64,000 nucleotides of DNA from NCBI GenBank assembly GCA_025642065.1, contig JAODUP010000833.1, forward strand, positions 1 to 64,000, written 5' to 3'. Both the position numbers and the translations under genes were made by a program. Shown one piece after another: positions 1 through 11,810 of this stretch (position 1 is the stretch's first letter; each line of letters begins with the position of its first letter). The notes beneath the pieces were generated by a model. The model had not been told where the DNA came from and ran no database searches. It worked only from the letters and a program-made list of their open reading frames with translations. This DNA comes from Paralvinella palmiformis (lineage: Eukaryota; Annelida; Polychaeta; Terebellida; Alvinellidae).

Positions 1-947
1 AGCAGTATCTAGTCATGACAACGAATTTTATTTTCTAATTCACGCACAGACAAATATATATATTTATCTCATACATTATTCAATAGTGCACATTAGATTG
101 GCCTCTGTAGCAAAATAGCCATCTGCCCAAATATATTTGATATCATTGTAATAGCCAGTTGCATAAACAGGTATCAGAAGGAAGCATACACAAGGTTGAG
201 CCTCACGCTTTGCTAACTGCATATGTAGATGTACTTATTTCATACTACTGATTCTTACATACAATATTATTTGTTTTCAAGAATGTCATTAACTGATTAT
301 ACACGCTTTCTAGTACATTTGAAAATGCTGGCAGTAAGCTAATTGGCTTACAATTTGTTAGCAGTGACTGGTCAGAAGATTTAAATATTGGCACAACTTA
401 AACTCTTTTTGAAATAGGCGAAGTATAGTGTCGGACGTCAGCGGCTATTGAATAGGCTACACTCATACGAACCTCTGACCATGTCAGCTAATTCAGAAAT
501 CAATCCCCACCTAAGTTAATACTGGAATATGGTTCTTTGTTAATTATTCTATGAACTTATTTGTCAAAAAGCTTTACTGGCCACATTTAATGATTCAACA
601 AGGAAAAGACAACTGAACATTCTTATCATGTAACAACATAATTGATCAGACAAAAACATAGGAATTTAAAAATCTCAGATATCAACAAATATTCTACGGG
701 AAAATTTCATTTCAATGTTTATCATGCTTAAAATATCAAGTTGTCAAAGACAGTTTTTCTTGATTAGAGAGTGTTAATAAGTGAATTAAGGTTTAGCGTA
801 CGTTAATCAAAATATGGAATATGCACAAACTGCATCTTTATTTGGCTTGTTCATTGTTGAACTAACCACAGCTTTCTGGCTGTGTCAATGCTGAATAATC
901 AAGTGACAGCAGCTTGCTTAAACCAGTAAATGCAAAGATTTACTCAC
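1..947. other. GATD3 intron 2 (part), nothing else recognised
   Basis: AT-rich sequence downstream of exon 2 of the minus-strand gene. I looked for the next ES1 exon on the minus strand and found none, so it lies beyond the edge. Confidence 0.5.
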
Positions 948-1000
948 GCAGATGCTTCATGAATTTCAGTACCATCATAAACTCCACAGCCAGATAACAC
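948..1000 (-). CDS. GATD3: GATD3 coding exon 2
   Basis: A 53-nt exon with acceptor TTTACAG upstream and donor GTGAGT downstream, ending in phase 2. It carries the SGCGVYDGTEIHEA signature of the family. It is too short to be seen by ORF length. Confidence 0.93.
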
Positions 1001-4000
1001 CTGTAAATGGAAAATCTGAGTTACAGTTATAAATGGTATTAAACCATTAAACAGTCAACACCTTTTGTATTATTTAATATCAATATTGTTTCTTGTAAAG
1101 TGTATAAATCAAAACAGATACAGAATAACTCAAAAGTACTCAGAGAATACCCATTTCTTGCTTGGCGTATTTTATCCAGTACATTACTCGGTGAATATTA
1201 GGAGTTATGTATAGACTATACACACTGTAGCCCAACAAGTTTTCAGACATGTAGGAATATGTTGAATATCATATCTTCACAAGCTACCAAAACCTGTAAA
1301 ATCAAACTATGCACTGCCTGAATTGAAACAGACAATATAACTAAAATGAAAAGTAGTGTCTTATTATAACCAATATAGTTGCTGCCTCTTATGGTATTTT
1401 CAGCATATGAATAAAATGTGAAGTGGCTTTTAGTTAGGCAACATGGGAGCATCAGTGTCACAATTCATCATTCTAACTGGATTAAAATGGTACATGGTGT
1501 CATCTACATGAAAATACAACAATGCACTGATCGACCTTCCGAAGCTCACGAATGGATTTTCCAGGGACCGTGGTAAAAACTAAAATTATATATTAAGCCC
1601 CAATAATGCCAAAACTGGCATCTTTTGGCTTTCAATATTAACTCAGATTAGGCCTTTTCAAATGACTAAGCAAGCTTAGAGTAGAGATATATAGAGATTG
1701 TAATCATATATCCGAAACTGACGGACTCTCCCAGGGGCTGGTTCCTATTTAAATCCTTCTGAAAAGTCACTAATCCAGGGCCCAAAAAACTGGCTACCCA
1801 GATGCCCAGGGCAAGTATATTTTCAAGCCAGGCTAGTGCTTATCGAATATTTTTGAGATGAAAATTTGTCATCCTATAGTTATAATCCGCAATGCAAAGC
1901 TGGCTGTGAGTGCCAGTATCCATGTGTTTTGGACAGTCCTCTCACTGTACCTATTTTTCTTGTGAAAGCCTGCCTAGACACTCGAATCAGACGGTTGAAT
2001 CCAGAATTTTATGATCAGGTTTGTACGTTTACATGTTTTCCATTTTTTGTTGGATTCGCATAGCTGAGATTCCATATGAGGTATGCGACATTGCATTATC
2101 GTATGTGAATATGCAGTATCCATGTGTTTCAGATACCCCTCACCTTCTGACCTATTTTTCTCTGGAAAACCTGCCTAGACACTCGAATCGGATGGTTAAA
2201 TCCAGAATTTTATGACCCGGGCCATAAAAATATGGATTCAACCATCCTATTCACACAAATTTTCCGTGTGACAACACACACCACCTATTTAAATGGTGTC
2301 GCCGATTAAAAGCTGTAGTCATTGCAGTTTACTGTGTACACTTTCTTGGTAATTTGAAATTTTATTTATTCAGTGAGAGTGAAAATGGCTATGAGTAACT
2401 CAGCAAAGGGCTTCACTGAATAAACATTTCTTATCAAACAGTTCTCTATTTGTCAATTTTTATTGCAAATACATGTTTATATGTAGGCAGGTGAAATATA
2501 GTAGCTTTAAAAATAAATGATAATTTTGGATCAGGTGAAAATTTGTTGGGCAAGTGTCAAATATTGAGTAATGTGTTAATAAAAATTAATGTATGTGAAA
2601 GACACTATCGCATAAAAGTGTTGAATGCTTGCAGCATACACAAAAAAAAGCTTTCTTCAGGTGTCACTCAATAAGTCGCCCATTTTGTCTTCATTGACCC
2701 ATGCACTAAACGGCCTCGTGGAGTAGGGCATTGTTAATATCGCATAAAAGTGTTGAATGACATTCACTAAGACTAGTAGAATTGGGTTATAGTTATAATG
2801 AATTACATTTTTTATGGTATTTTACAGTTATTAACAGTTTTTTACAATGTAATGTATAAAATAGGTTTTTACAGTAAAAACCCCAACCCTGGTATTGTTC
2901 TGTAACAGTGTATTATTCTGTAGTAGTTCAGTGAGAGAAATGTCAATGCCTCAAATTTGGGCACTATATTAATGTTGGCTATTGAGTAACGCTTTATGAA
3001 TAAACATATTAAGAAATATTGTTGAAGTTTATTGGAAAAGAAATCATGAAAATTGGTTTTAATCGGAGTGACAAAGATTTCCCAGCCCTACCTAAATTTT
3101 GTAAGAAAATAGCCACAAGAAAAGTTGCATCATATTACAGGGTTCAAAATTAATGCTTGCTCAAAATTTACAGAACGAGTAAATTTTTAGTTTGAGGGTT
3201 CCTGTACAGTTATTAGGCTAGAATAAAGTCACATCTGCAGCTATGTGTTATGGCATTAGTGAGCTCCGGTGGCCTAGCGGTTGAGCACTTGCTGCCAACG
3301 GTCGCAGGTTCGAACCCCGTAAGAGGTCGAAACCTTTCCAGGGATTAATTTCTCGGCTCACTACATCGTGGGTGGCTGACCACGTTAAATGGCGCTGCCG
3401 TCTCCACTGAATTATTTAAAATAAATGGGGGACGTTAAAAACCCCCCGAGGATGTAAAACACTCTGGCAGTGACCACCTTCGAAGTATGGACAACCTGGA
3501 TTTGAAAGTCGAAGCCACAAGGTAGCCCATGAAACTTGCTTTTGAACTCAAATATATATGAATAAACAATAGAAACAGAAATTGACCCAAACTTAGGTTC
3601 CTCCAGTAGTTGAAGCCAGCTGCTCTTTTGGGATCAGCTACCAGTACCAATGACTTGTATTTTCTTTTCTTCAAATGGACATTTAAGCATATCTATACAT
3701 CATGAAATAAACTTTCTGTATGTGAAACTTTATTTGGTGTAGTCAGGACTAGTGAATTACTCTCAGGACTAGTATACTTTCCAAGTAATAAGTCCTGTGG
3801 AGTAGTGATAAATTCTGATTATCTTCTAACGTTGTATCACCCCATTCACCACTAATGTACACATGGTGCTTGGACAGCTCGGCCCAAGTGACAACTCAGC
3901 CTGGGGCCGAGTTGTCTTAGACAGCTCCACCCCCAAAAAAGATACGTAAATTAATTTATTAATATTTGTGTGTATTATTTATATATATATATTAACAGCT

Positions 4001-6116
4001 TGGTGGTCATTTACTTGTAGTGCAACACTGATATGGAATAAGTGCATGTAGCTGTGTGAAATGTAGTGGTAATGAATCCAAGCCAAGAGGTGGTAACTTT
4101 GACATTTGTAAAATATACTTAAAAATGTGAAGCGTCTAATTATCTTCATTATTCAGAAACTGTAAATATTATTTAGTCTGCAGCACAAAATCTATTTTGT
4201 GCTGTTAAAACAACATGACAAGTAGCGTTGGCTTTCTCCCTGGCAGAAAGGTATTTCTCCCCTGCCATGGGGAGAAAAACTTTTCTGCCAGCGAGGAAAT
4301 GCCAGAAAGAGGGGAGCAACTTCCAGATGTGTTTATTTTAAGGTGCAATGCAAACCCATGTGTAAGCCATGGCATCACCAAGTACATTTGCACAGGGATA
4401 CAATTAAATTATTAATGTTTTCAACTGTTTAAGAAAAACAACAAAGTGCTTCCAGACATAATCTTGCTGTCTACTTCCCTTGAATATGTTGAATGTTATG
4501 TGGTAAAGTACAAAACAAAACTACAAACCTGCAAGATAAAGCAATTTGTCCGGCCACAATATTCAAAATTTACAAAGTATAAGTTTGTATGTCATATGTG
4601 CACCTCAAGAGACTATATATAAATGATGATATTATCAATAGCCATGCAAATTTATACTACTGATGAGCAGCTATCTGCTCAATAATAACTAACTAATCTG
4701 CTGAGATTGATAACCCCCATAAGTGTCACATTAATCTAGTCAATATGAAGTCTACCATATTATAATTAGGCAGTGCAGATACTTCCCTATGCTATGGTGT
4801 AATAACAATCATACAGTACTCAGTGGGTGAGTGTTATTACACAGCAGCATCTCTTCACAGTGATACATACATACAGTTATTACTACAGACTATATGGTGT
4901 TGTCAGTAGTATTCAAGCATGACTAGACACAACATCACCCTCCTCATAGTTGATTGGGTATTTGATAGTGTTATGTTGCCTTACATAACAAAGCAGTCAT
5001 TATAAAATCAAATTTATTCAGCATTATAATGTACATCACTGCACAGATACTAGAAATAAATAATCTCAATCTTTTATCACACAATCTTAAACATGATGAA
5101 TTATTGACATACACTTTAAATAAGTATGTGGCATGTAGACAAGATTTATAATTAAATAACTTATGCTTATGTAAATTGGTTTCAACCTGTTAAAGTCTCT
5201 ATTAATTGGCTATTTTCATGGCAATTTTCCCAAAATTTACTTTCTCCCCTTAGGAGGAAGTATTTCTGCCATATCGACAGAAACTGGGTAATTACCGTGG
5301 TTTTTACCATGATGGGGAGAAACCTGCCAACCCTGATGACAGAAATTAAAAATCATTGCAACACTATTATATTGAATATACTTCTGACAAATGTCGCCAA
5401 CAAATAACTATCAATCAATTGATATTTGCTCTTTCAATCATGCCAGTGATTGGCCTACATTTGATGCTAGCTCCACCCAACTGATTTGATGTTGTACATT
5501 ACTACAACACACCATTGACGTATCATTTATCATTGGTCCCAAGTTGTCTTGTCAGCGGGGCTGAGCTATCAAGCATTCATACACAGCTGTTGCCATCAGT
5601 GGTGCATTTATAATGTGGTGTCATGGATGTGATGTAAACCAAGTTATAGATGGAGCATGAATAGCAACATCATTAAACATGGCCAGACTTAATAGATATC
5701 CATTGATATTTACATAATGATCTTAGACTACCGATTCATGAATACTAAAAAAGTCTCATTATTCAAGAACTATCCCGGACAACCCTTTATTTTAAGTGTT
5801 AGAAAATCTAAAGGGTATTTCTTATCAAGAGCTGCATATCTATTTGGTCAAATAATATACGTTATTGTATTATATGTCCTTTTGGAAAAATAGATCTAAA
5901 TCTACTAATGAAAAGGCAGCCTAGACCTAGTAGTAGTAGTAGTATATGGGCGATAATAGGAGCTATTAGATGAAGGTCATGTCTAAGATGAAACATAACA
6001 AGCTTTACCACAGCTACTCTGGCATTGGACGCTGCGTTGGCACTGAAATGGTTCTTTATCACATATCGATTAATGGGAGAAGCGATGACACGTATGACGT
6101 GCGCCACAGAAAACAT
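948..6116 (-). CDS. GATD3: ES1/GATD3-like mitochondrial protein, 5' part (exons 1-2)
   Basis: Two exons on the minus strand join in frame: 6116-6009 (36 codons from ATG) and 1000-948 (17 codons plus 2 nt). Exon 1 ends in NARVAV at a GT donor (phase 0). Exon 2 follows an AG acceptor and reads VLSGCGVYDGTEIHEASA, the near-invariant start of the ES1 (C21orf33/GATD3) fold; from memory the human protein has the same motif after ARVAL. The first ~30 residues are basic and Ser/Ala-rich without acidic residues, as expected of a mitochondrial presequence. ES1 proteins belong to the DJ-1/PfpI (glutamine amidotransferase-like class I) superfamily; their reaction in animals is not firmly settled. The intron is 5.0 kb and full of repeats. 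Exon 3 onward lies beyond the left edge. An in-frame ATG 63 nt upstream (6179) is possible, but the chosen ATG has A at -3 and gives the better presequence. Confidence 0.92.
1866..2220. repeat. tandem duplication, unit about 200 bp
   Basis: Two diverged copies lie about 200 bp apart. CAGTATCCATGTGTTT occurs at 1914 and 2114; TGCCTAGACA and the ACTCGAATC that follows occur near 1971 and 2172; both units end in a similar ATCCAGAATTTTATGA. It lies in GATD3 intron 1, and short reading frames across it are not convincing genes. Confidence 0.6.
2221..3137. other. GATD3 intron 1 segment, nothing recognised
   Basis: AT-rich sequence without a convincing exon, RNA gene or repeat boundary. Confidence 0.4.
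3138..3830 (-). repeat. dispersed repeat V, copy 1, split by a SINE
   Basis: Segments 3138-3260 and 3481-3830 match 61880-62400 in inverted orientation. Shared landmarks are the CAGGGTTCAAAATTAATG-like edge, the GACTTGTATTTT and CTTTTGGGATC blocks, and the double CAGGACTAGT block. The tRNA-derived SINE at 3261-3480 interrupts this copy only. Confidence 0.6.
3261..3480 (+). repeat. tRNA-derived SINE (family 1)
   Basis: The head carries Pol III box A-like TGGCCTAGCGGTTGAGCA and box B-like GGTTCGAACCC. The body is shared with copies at 18031, 20603-20950 and 51727-51972. It is 3' truncated compared with the 20.6 kb copy, which continues to a terminal segment ending near GATTCTCCCC. It is not a tRNA gene because no acceptor stem closes. 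Confidence 0.8.
4223..5335 (+). mobile_element. non-autonomous hAT-like element, copy A
   Basis: The left end TAGCGTTGGCTTTCTCCC and the right end (reverse complement CAGGGTTGGCAGGTTTCTCC) form imperfect terminal inverted repeats of the hAT type. The flanks ATGACAAG (4215-4222) and ATGACAGA (5336-5343) agree in 6 of 8 bases, as for an old 8-bp target duplication. No transposase is seen. A second, opposite copy lies at 24807-27325. Confidence 0.65.
5344..6008. other. GATD3 intron 1, 5' end; nothing recognised
   Basis: AT-rich, with a short GTAGTAGTAGTAG run near 5930. No exon or transposon boundary is evident. Confidence 0.4.
6009..6116 (-). CDS. GATD3: GATD3 coding exon 1 (presequence)
   Basis: Codes for 36 residues with several Arg/Lys and no Asp/Glu, typical of a matrix-targeting peptide. 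The donor GTAAAG follows the codon GTG at 6011-6009. The identification rests on the seamless join to exon 2. Confidence 0.88.
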
Positions 6117-6155
6117 TTTCCACCACTTCGAACGAAATCCCGAAACACGACTGTG

Positions 6156-6188
6156 CTGCCACCTGGTGTTGTGAAACAACAGGTGGCG
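6156..6188. promoter_or_regulatory. palindrome with two E-boxes upstream of GATD3
   Basis: An imperfect palindrome with arms around CCACCTG and CAGGTGG and a short central spacer lies 40-70 nt upstream of the chosen GATD3 start. Each arm has a CACCTG/CAGGTG E-box. Whether it is promoter or 5' UTR cannot be told from sequence, and no TATA box is evident. Confidence 0.3.
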
Positions 6189-7120
6189 CCACTTGGTTAC
6201 CTCATGCCCAACAACCTATCTCTTTTCTGGTGTAATCGTACGTTCCACTCTTTGTTGAATTAAATTAAGATCAAATCACAAACTTTTATCCGTTGCCTAA
6301 ATTCATCATAAAATGTTAACGCCATTAGTGTTCGAGTTGGCTATTGTAAAGAAATCTATATAGCTACTTGAATTCAAGAGACTATGAATTGTATTGAAGT
6401 TTGAGATATAAAAGTGATATTAATACAAAATTAAATTTTGAAAATTAGATAATCTATTAAAAAGTTATATAAATAAACAATCATTGATTTCCTTCCCTTT
6501 TTATACCAATTATAAGCCTTTTGATCAGTACAAGACAATTCTTAACTGCTCTTAATTCAATGATAGTAATTAAGTGAGTTTATAAGCGCTTTTATTCCTC
6601 CATATACTGTACATATAATAGACATATATATTACACAATTTTTTTCATGATACAATATACAGAGACGTAACACAAATAACCTTATAGGTTGTGAACCCAT
6701 AGTAATAGTACACATTATTTGATATACAAGACAAGATCTACACTGATATTGGGTTAGGTGTTACCTAAAAGAGGTATGAGAGTTGTTTAAAAAATACAAG
6801 TGCAAGACATATTGTTGAAAGTACCAAAAACGTCACCAGTAGCAAATATTCTGTCTTTGGCCTATAAAATCAGTGATATGGCTTTAATAGGAAAATAAAC
6901 TCTTTCTTGCAATAGTCGTCTTTCTATGGTGGTATGATAATTTATATGAGTTTGTGTCTACGAAACACACAAAAAAATCCATTTTGGCTTGTCCACAGCA
7001 AAGGTTAGTATTAAAAGGGATGATATTAGTAATATTCAGTAACTAATTGTTTTAATTCATTCTATGAATACATACCTATTATTTTATTATGTTCTCTAAA
7101 ACATTGTCCACAAAAGTCAC
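6189..7120. other. upstream flank of GATD3, nothing recognised
   Basis: AT-rich intergenic DNA between the GATD3 start and the transposon-rich stretch. No coding or RNA signal is supported. Confidence 0.4.
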
Positions 7121-7454
7121 GTATTTCACGTTATCCGCATAATTTATATCATAACTTTGTACCAATGAAGTGTTACTTGACTGGAAAATATGTCTACATA
7201 ACACATATACATTGGGCTGTCAACTAAAATCAAAAGCGATAAGCATAGTACATTTTTCTGATCGTCAGAAGACATCGAAGTGGCATAAAAACAACGTCCT
7301 CGTTAAGAATGTATTCTACGTTATCCATTTTTTATCATATACATGCTTTTCCCAGTTTACATTCAAGGTATACTATATGAGGGTATCTTGTTTACTTTGC
7401 AAAATAAAAGTTTTGCATGATATACAGACCTAATTTAATCACATAAGGTTCGAT

Positions 7455-9156
7455 CACTGACCTGAAAGAAAACTAGACCGAGCAGTCACTGATGTTTGAA
7501 TGGGCCGCCATGACCAAACAACGTTGACTTCCGGTAGGGGCAAAAAGCAACGTTGAAGCGGCTGCGCTTCGAGTTTTGAACCTACGAATACGGACATTTA
7601 TTGTGATGTGTGCATTATAATTTTGTGTGTGAAGGCAATCTGTATTATTCCTGTCCTATTATATGCCATGAAATATGTAAATGTCGTTTTATTCAAGTCC
7701 GTAGATCTAGTTTAGTTGGGATCAAACGCCAGAAACAGAAGGGCGATTGTCGAATAGGCTAAATATAATAATAATTGGGCTTATTTTCCCATCAAAAAGA
7801 AAGCAACGCTTTAACAGGTATTTTAAATGTGTTCCTTATACCTTGATACCATATATACGGAATTTAAAGGCAATGCCTGTTATGGTATTCCGGTCCTTCT
7901 GTGTTGTATTTCTTGAATGTATATCTCATTTTAATCATGGCAATCTGTAGCGCTCCCCTTTCTATAAATTTATCCAAATTTGATTTGAAGCTGTTTAGAC
8001 TAGCACAAGATATCATATGTTCAGGCAGGGAGCTCCAGTCATGGACTGTTCTTTGGCTGAAGACATTTCTCCTCAGAGGCTAATTGGTAGCAACTGTACT
8101 AGTTCACTGCTAAATTAACTAGTTTTTATTTTCATTAATCGGTGATTTCTGATTTAATTCTCTTACGTTTATTTATGATGAACACAGATTAGTCTAATTA
8201 ATACGAATTGAATATTTAGCTAGCATGACCAATAGTTGCTGCAATAGATATATTATTTCCTTGTACTTTAATGTTTGTGCTAAAGCAATTTTGCTGGCTA
8301 GAGATATCGATTGCACCACATATACTTTAAAAAGTAACCGGAAGAAACATCATTAAATATCATCGTAAATGGCTCACCTTTTTTGATTGGATTATTGCTT
8401 TGATACTAGCAATGTACACCCAAACTTTTAACCCTGCCAATTATATACATGAATTCTAGCCTGCATCGACCTAACCCTAACAATATTTGACTGTGATCTG
8501 TGGTGTTGTTGTTAGGTGGGAAGACAAAGAAGTTATTAGGATCTAGCCTGTCCACACCATTCATTATCTTGAATACATGGATCATATCCCCACGCCGCCT
8601 TCTAAAATCTAAAGATGGCAGCTTTACGAATTTAAGCCGGTCTTCGTATGGGAGATGACTAATGCTTGGGATCAGTTTGGTTGCCCTACTCTGTACTTTC
8701 TCCACTTCTAGTTTGTCTCCTCTGTACCTCGGATGCCAGATCACATTTCCGTACTCGAGGTGCGGTCTAACCATGGCTGTGAACAGTCTCGGCACTGTTG
8801 TTTCGTCGAGGAGTCGGAAGGTCTTCCTGATCAAGCCTAACATTCTAGAAGCTTTATTGACAGCATTAGGTATGTGCTTGTGGAATTTTAGGTCTTCGTC
8901 CACAGTAACACCTAGGTCCTTCTCCGCATGGGTTATGTCTAAGGTTGTGCCATTCATCTCATATATGAGCTTTTGATTTATACATACCAATGAAAAGATA
9001 TTTCTTTTGTAATTACTTTTACTCCCTCAGCTCATGCAACCAACGACACAACAATAATTCGCCATTTTTATAAACCCGATTTTGCAGTCTGCGTTCCTTT
9101 TTTCCACGACGGGAAGTTGGCGGCCGTGTTCGGTCTAATTTTCTTTCAGGTCAATG
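7455..9156. mobile_element. hAT-type element with perfect 8-bp duplication
   Basis: Terminal inverted repeats CACTGACCTGAAAGAAAA (7455) and, at the right end, reverse complement CATTGACCTGAAAGAAAA (to 9156) extend about 30 bp with few mismatches. The flanks are GGTTCGAT at 7447-7454 and GGTTCGAT at 9157-9164. An 8-bp duplication and ends beginning with CA fit the hAT superfamily. No hAT transposase is seen; the interior holds a reverse transcriptase fragment (7930-8990). It sits between two copies of the 16-bp motif and so is younger than that array. Confidence 0.85.
7930..8990 (-). pseudogene. non-LTR retrotransposon RT C-terminal fragment
   Basis: From 8990 to about 8440 on the minus strand runs the post-catalytic part of a CR1/Jockey-like reverse transcriptase: DLGVTVDEDLKFHKHI, MVRPHLEYGNVIWHP and LPSLDFRRRRGDMI. 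The normal C-terminal continuation, containing NVFSQRTVHDWSSLPE and SFKSNLDKF, resumes at about 8090-7950. About 330 bp of unrelated DNA lies between. The palm with the catalytic Asp pair is missing. It lies inside the hAT-type element. Confidence 0.8.
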
Positions 9157-9213
9157 GGTTCGATAATACAAAATGGTGTATTTTATGTAAACCGTTATTC
9201 TACGTTATCCCGG

Positions 9214-9643
9214 ACAAGGAAGCGTTCTAATACGTTCCACGGCGCTGGGACTTCAACAGCAACATTCACACGAGGAGCCCAGTGATAAGGCAAAGCAGCA
9301 GAGCGAACTGCAACATCAGGATCCGCTGCAACAGGCGTTATATCTATTTCAGGTCAACCGCCCCGTAAAGACACAAAGAACTATTATTTCTCAGATTAAT
9401 CCTCATTAAGTGTATTACCTATAATATTTCGACAAACTGTTTTTATAATTTGTTAGATGTACGGTGAATAATTGCTACTTTTATGGGGTTTTTTATTAAG
9501 AAGAATTATAATATGTTATGTAGAAAATATTGTGTGTCTGTCTGTATGTGCGTCCTCATGCGAGTGTATGGAAGTATGTAAATTATGCCCGTCTATTCAG
9601 ACTTGCGTCTTTTTACATTTTGTTCTGTGTAAATTTGATTTCA
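9214..9643. other. spacer upstream of transposase-like pseudogene
   Basis: Low-complexity, T-rich sequence. An AG acceptor-like site (TTGATTTCAG, ending 9643) directly precedes the first clearly coding stretch, so an upstream exon or leader may lie here, but I cannot define one. Confidence 0.3.
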
Positions 9644-11810
9644 GGTTGAAACTGAAGTTCCCATTTGAAGCTGCCAGAGAGCAATTGCGCAGGAAGAGCC
9701 GCAAGAGAATAAATAGGGCAGTCGCAATCATGAAACGCAAGAATGAAACATTGCAAAAAGACTTGCAAGCCATGCAACGCAAGATGTGGCAAGTACAAAA
9801 GAAACAGGCTAGAAAGGCCAAACATAACCAACGCAGGCCGGCCGTCTCTCGAAACGCGTGTTTTAGCACCTACCAAGAAGGCTGATGTCCTGCTGCGTGA
9901 CATTCGGATTACACCACGCAAGGCAACACGAGTACGCAAGATGCTTATCCTACATCATACCTTGATGAAGCATCTTAGAACGTCTGAAAATGTGGCATGC
10001 AGGTTCGCTATAAAGTCGGCCAGTAAGACCTGTTCTGCAAGACTTCTGGCTGGCACGCTCAAGAGGCAAAGCAAGGTGCCCAAGTCGGCGTACGAAAAGG
10101 CAGAGTCGAAGAGGAAAGTAACACCTGCTATTAATCATTAGTAGATTGGCTTCTTCTTCAAAAAGGAAGAAAATGCAATCTGGTTGCCTGGCAAACGGGA
10201 CACTGTGAAAGTGGATGATAAGCGCATACAGAAGTACATTATCAACGATAGCATAAGGGTACTCCATAAAAAGTACAACTTTGAAAACCCCAAACAAAAT
10301 GTCAGTTTGACGTTGTTCCAAAGCTGCCGACCGAAGAATGTTCTGCCTGTCTCATACGCAACGCGCAAACTGTGTTTGCGCAAAACCCACCAGAAATTGC
10401 CGTACGTCTACGAGTACGCAGTCTCCAGATCAAGAAAAAAGGCGAACGAATCTCTCGCTGTGAAGATAGATGCGTTCAGCAACGACACGGTCACCTTCCA
10501 AGTATGGAAACAAGGATACCACCATCAAGAAGACTACGCTTGTAGAGGAGACAGTTCCGAAATCAAAATTCAAAGAAGATTTCTTGGGAAGCTTGGACTC
10601 CTTCATACAGCACTCCGAAAGAGTACGCATGCAGTATGAGAAGCAGGCCATTCTGAAGGAAACACTCACACAAACTGAATGCACCATGCAGGTAGATTTT
10701 CCGAGAATTACGTATGCCACTATCTGGAAGAAATTAGTAGTGCGTACTACTCGAAGGAACGGGTAACAGTTCATCCGGCGATGATCCACTACAAGGGTGT
10801 AAACGGAGAACTGAGCCTCGTGGTACTTTCGGATGAAATGGCGCACACTGTCGCGACAGTGTTCGCATTCTTAAAGGCCATTGTTGGTTGGATCAAACAG
10901 AATCTGGCGCACGTCCAACAGATCCATTATCTGTCACATTCAGTACAGGAACGGTACTATCTTGAACCTAGTGTTACTGCACAAGGCCATGTTCGACATA
11001 TCTGCGTCATGGCAGTACTCTGAAAGTGGTCATGGCAAGGGACTATTCGATGGCGTAGGAGGTTCTGTTAAACGGGCAGCTGATCGAGCCGTCAAAACAG
11101 GGAAATTGGTCAAGACGGCCCAAAAGTTCTATGCTTGGGGTATTTCCGAGATGCAGTCAGCGGTGACGTATCTATTTGTCACAAAGGAGAAGGTCAAGAA
11201 GGCGTCAACAGAGTTGCCATCCCTCGGAGCTGTTCGAGTTCATGGTACCATGAAGACACACACCGTAATGCCAGTGGATGATCACATCTACATCCGTGAG
11301 ACATCACGTTTCAGGTCCTGCTGTTGGTCGTTGGGCAACTTCCGCCCCACGTGTCCAGGGTGGATTAAGAGAAAGACGAGACACGAGTCCGGAAACAAAG
11401 CGCCAAATGAGCAACTGCAAGGTCAATCTACCGCTGAACAAGTAAGTCAAGAAACCCAGGAACATCCGACTCAACAAACAGAAGAACCACAAAGTCAAGT
11501 CGAGGAAACAGAAAGTTCATCTGTTAAAGAAGAGGGAATTCGTGTCGGGACATTTGTTGCTGTGAGGTACAGCACGAAAGTCTATGTAGGGAAGATCACC
11601 GAAATTGACGAAGAGGGGATCAACGTAACCTTCATGGAGAGGTTTGGCAATGTCGAGGGATGTTACCGCTGACCCAGACGTCCCGACGAACTATGGGTAG
11701 CTGGTAAGGACACCTTGGCAACCTTGACCCCACCTACCCCAACAGGTAGGTCACAGCGTGCATTCAGGCTACATCCCTTAGATGCTGAGATCATATCTCA
11801 CTTGTACTGA
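9644..11810 (+). pseudogene. decayed transposase-like gene, ESGHGKG type
   Basis: Coding similarity runs in order but changes frame repeatedly. First comes a basic coiled segment (about 9650-9840), then a helical domain with ITPRKATRVRKML (about 9900-10130). Next is a segment with the pattern LHKKYNFENP...LTLFQSCRP...CLRKTHQ (about 10140-10400). An RNase H-like part follows, with SENYVCHYLEE (about 10690), LSHSVQERYY (about 10930) and SESGHGKGLFDGVGG (about 11030). It ends in a Tudor/chromo-like tail with VAVRYSTKVYVGKI and DELWVAGKDTL. I recognise the order from a large, poorly named family of animal transposase-like proteins. Acidic residues in SENY, the LSxS segment and ESGHGKG may form a DDE-type triad; the second reads His here. 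Frameshifts and an in-frame TGA near 11672 make it a pseudogene. Confidence 0.7.

Noticed and set aside
1..947. Third GATD3 exon within the window
   Set aside because: I looked on the minus strand for the ILVHLSRGGAEV-like continuation and found nothing.
3261..3340. tRNA gene candidates at SINE heads (also 18031, 27590, 46001, 49803)
   Set aside because: Box A and B are present, but stems do not pair and the sequences continue into shared SINE bodies.
3877..5572. A larger transposon with ends AGCTCGGCCC and GGGGCTGAGCT around the hAT copy A
   Set aside because: The ends are weakly similar and the flanks show no target duplication, so the evidence is too thin.
9644..11810. Maverick/Polinton or viral origin of the 9.6-11.8 kb coding region
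   Set aside because: No DNA polymerase B, retroviral-type integrase, capsid or packaging ATPase is seen. The ESGHGKG motif and domain order fit a cellular transposase-like family.
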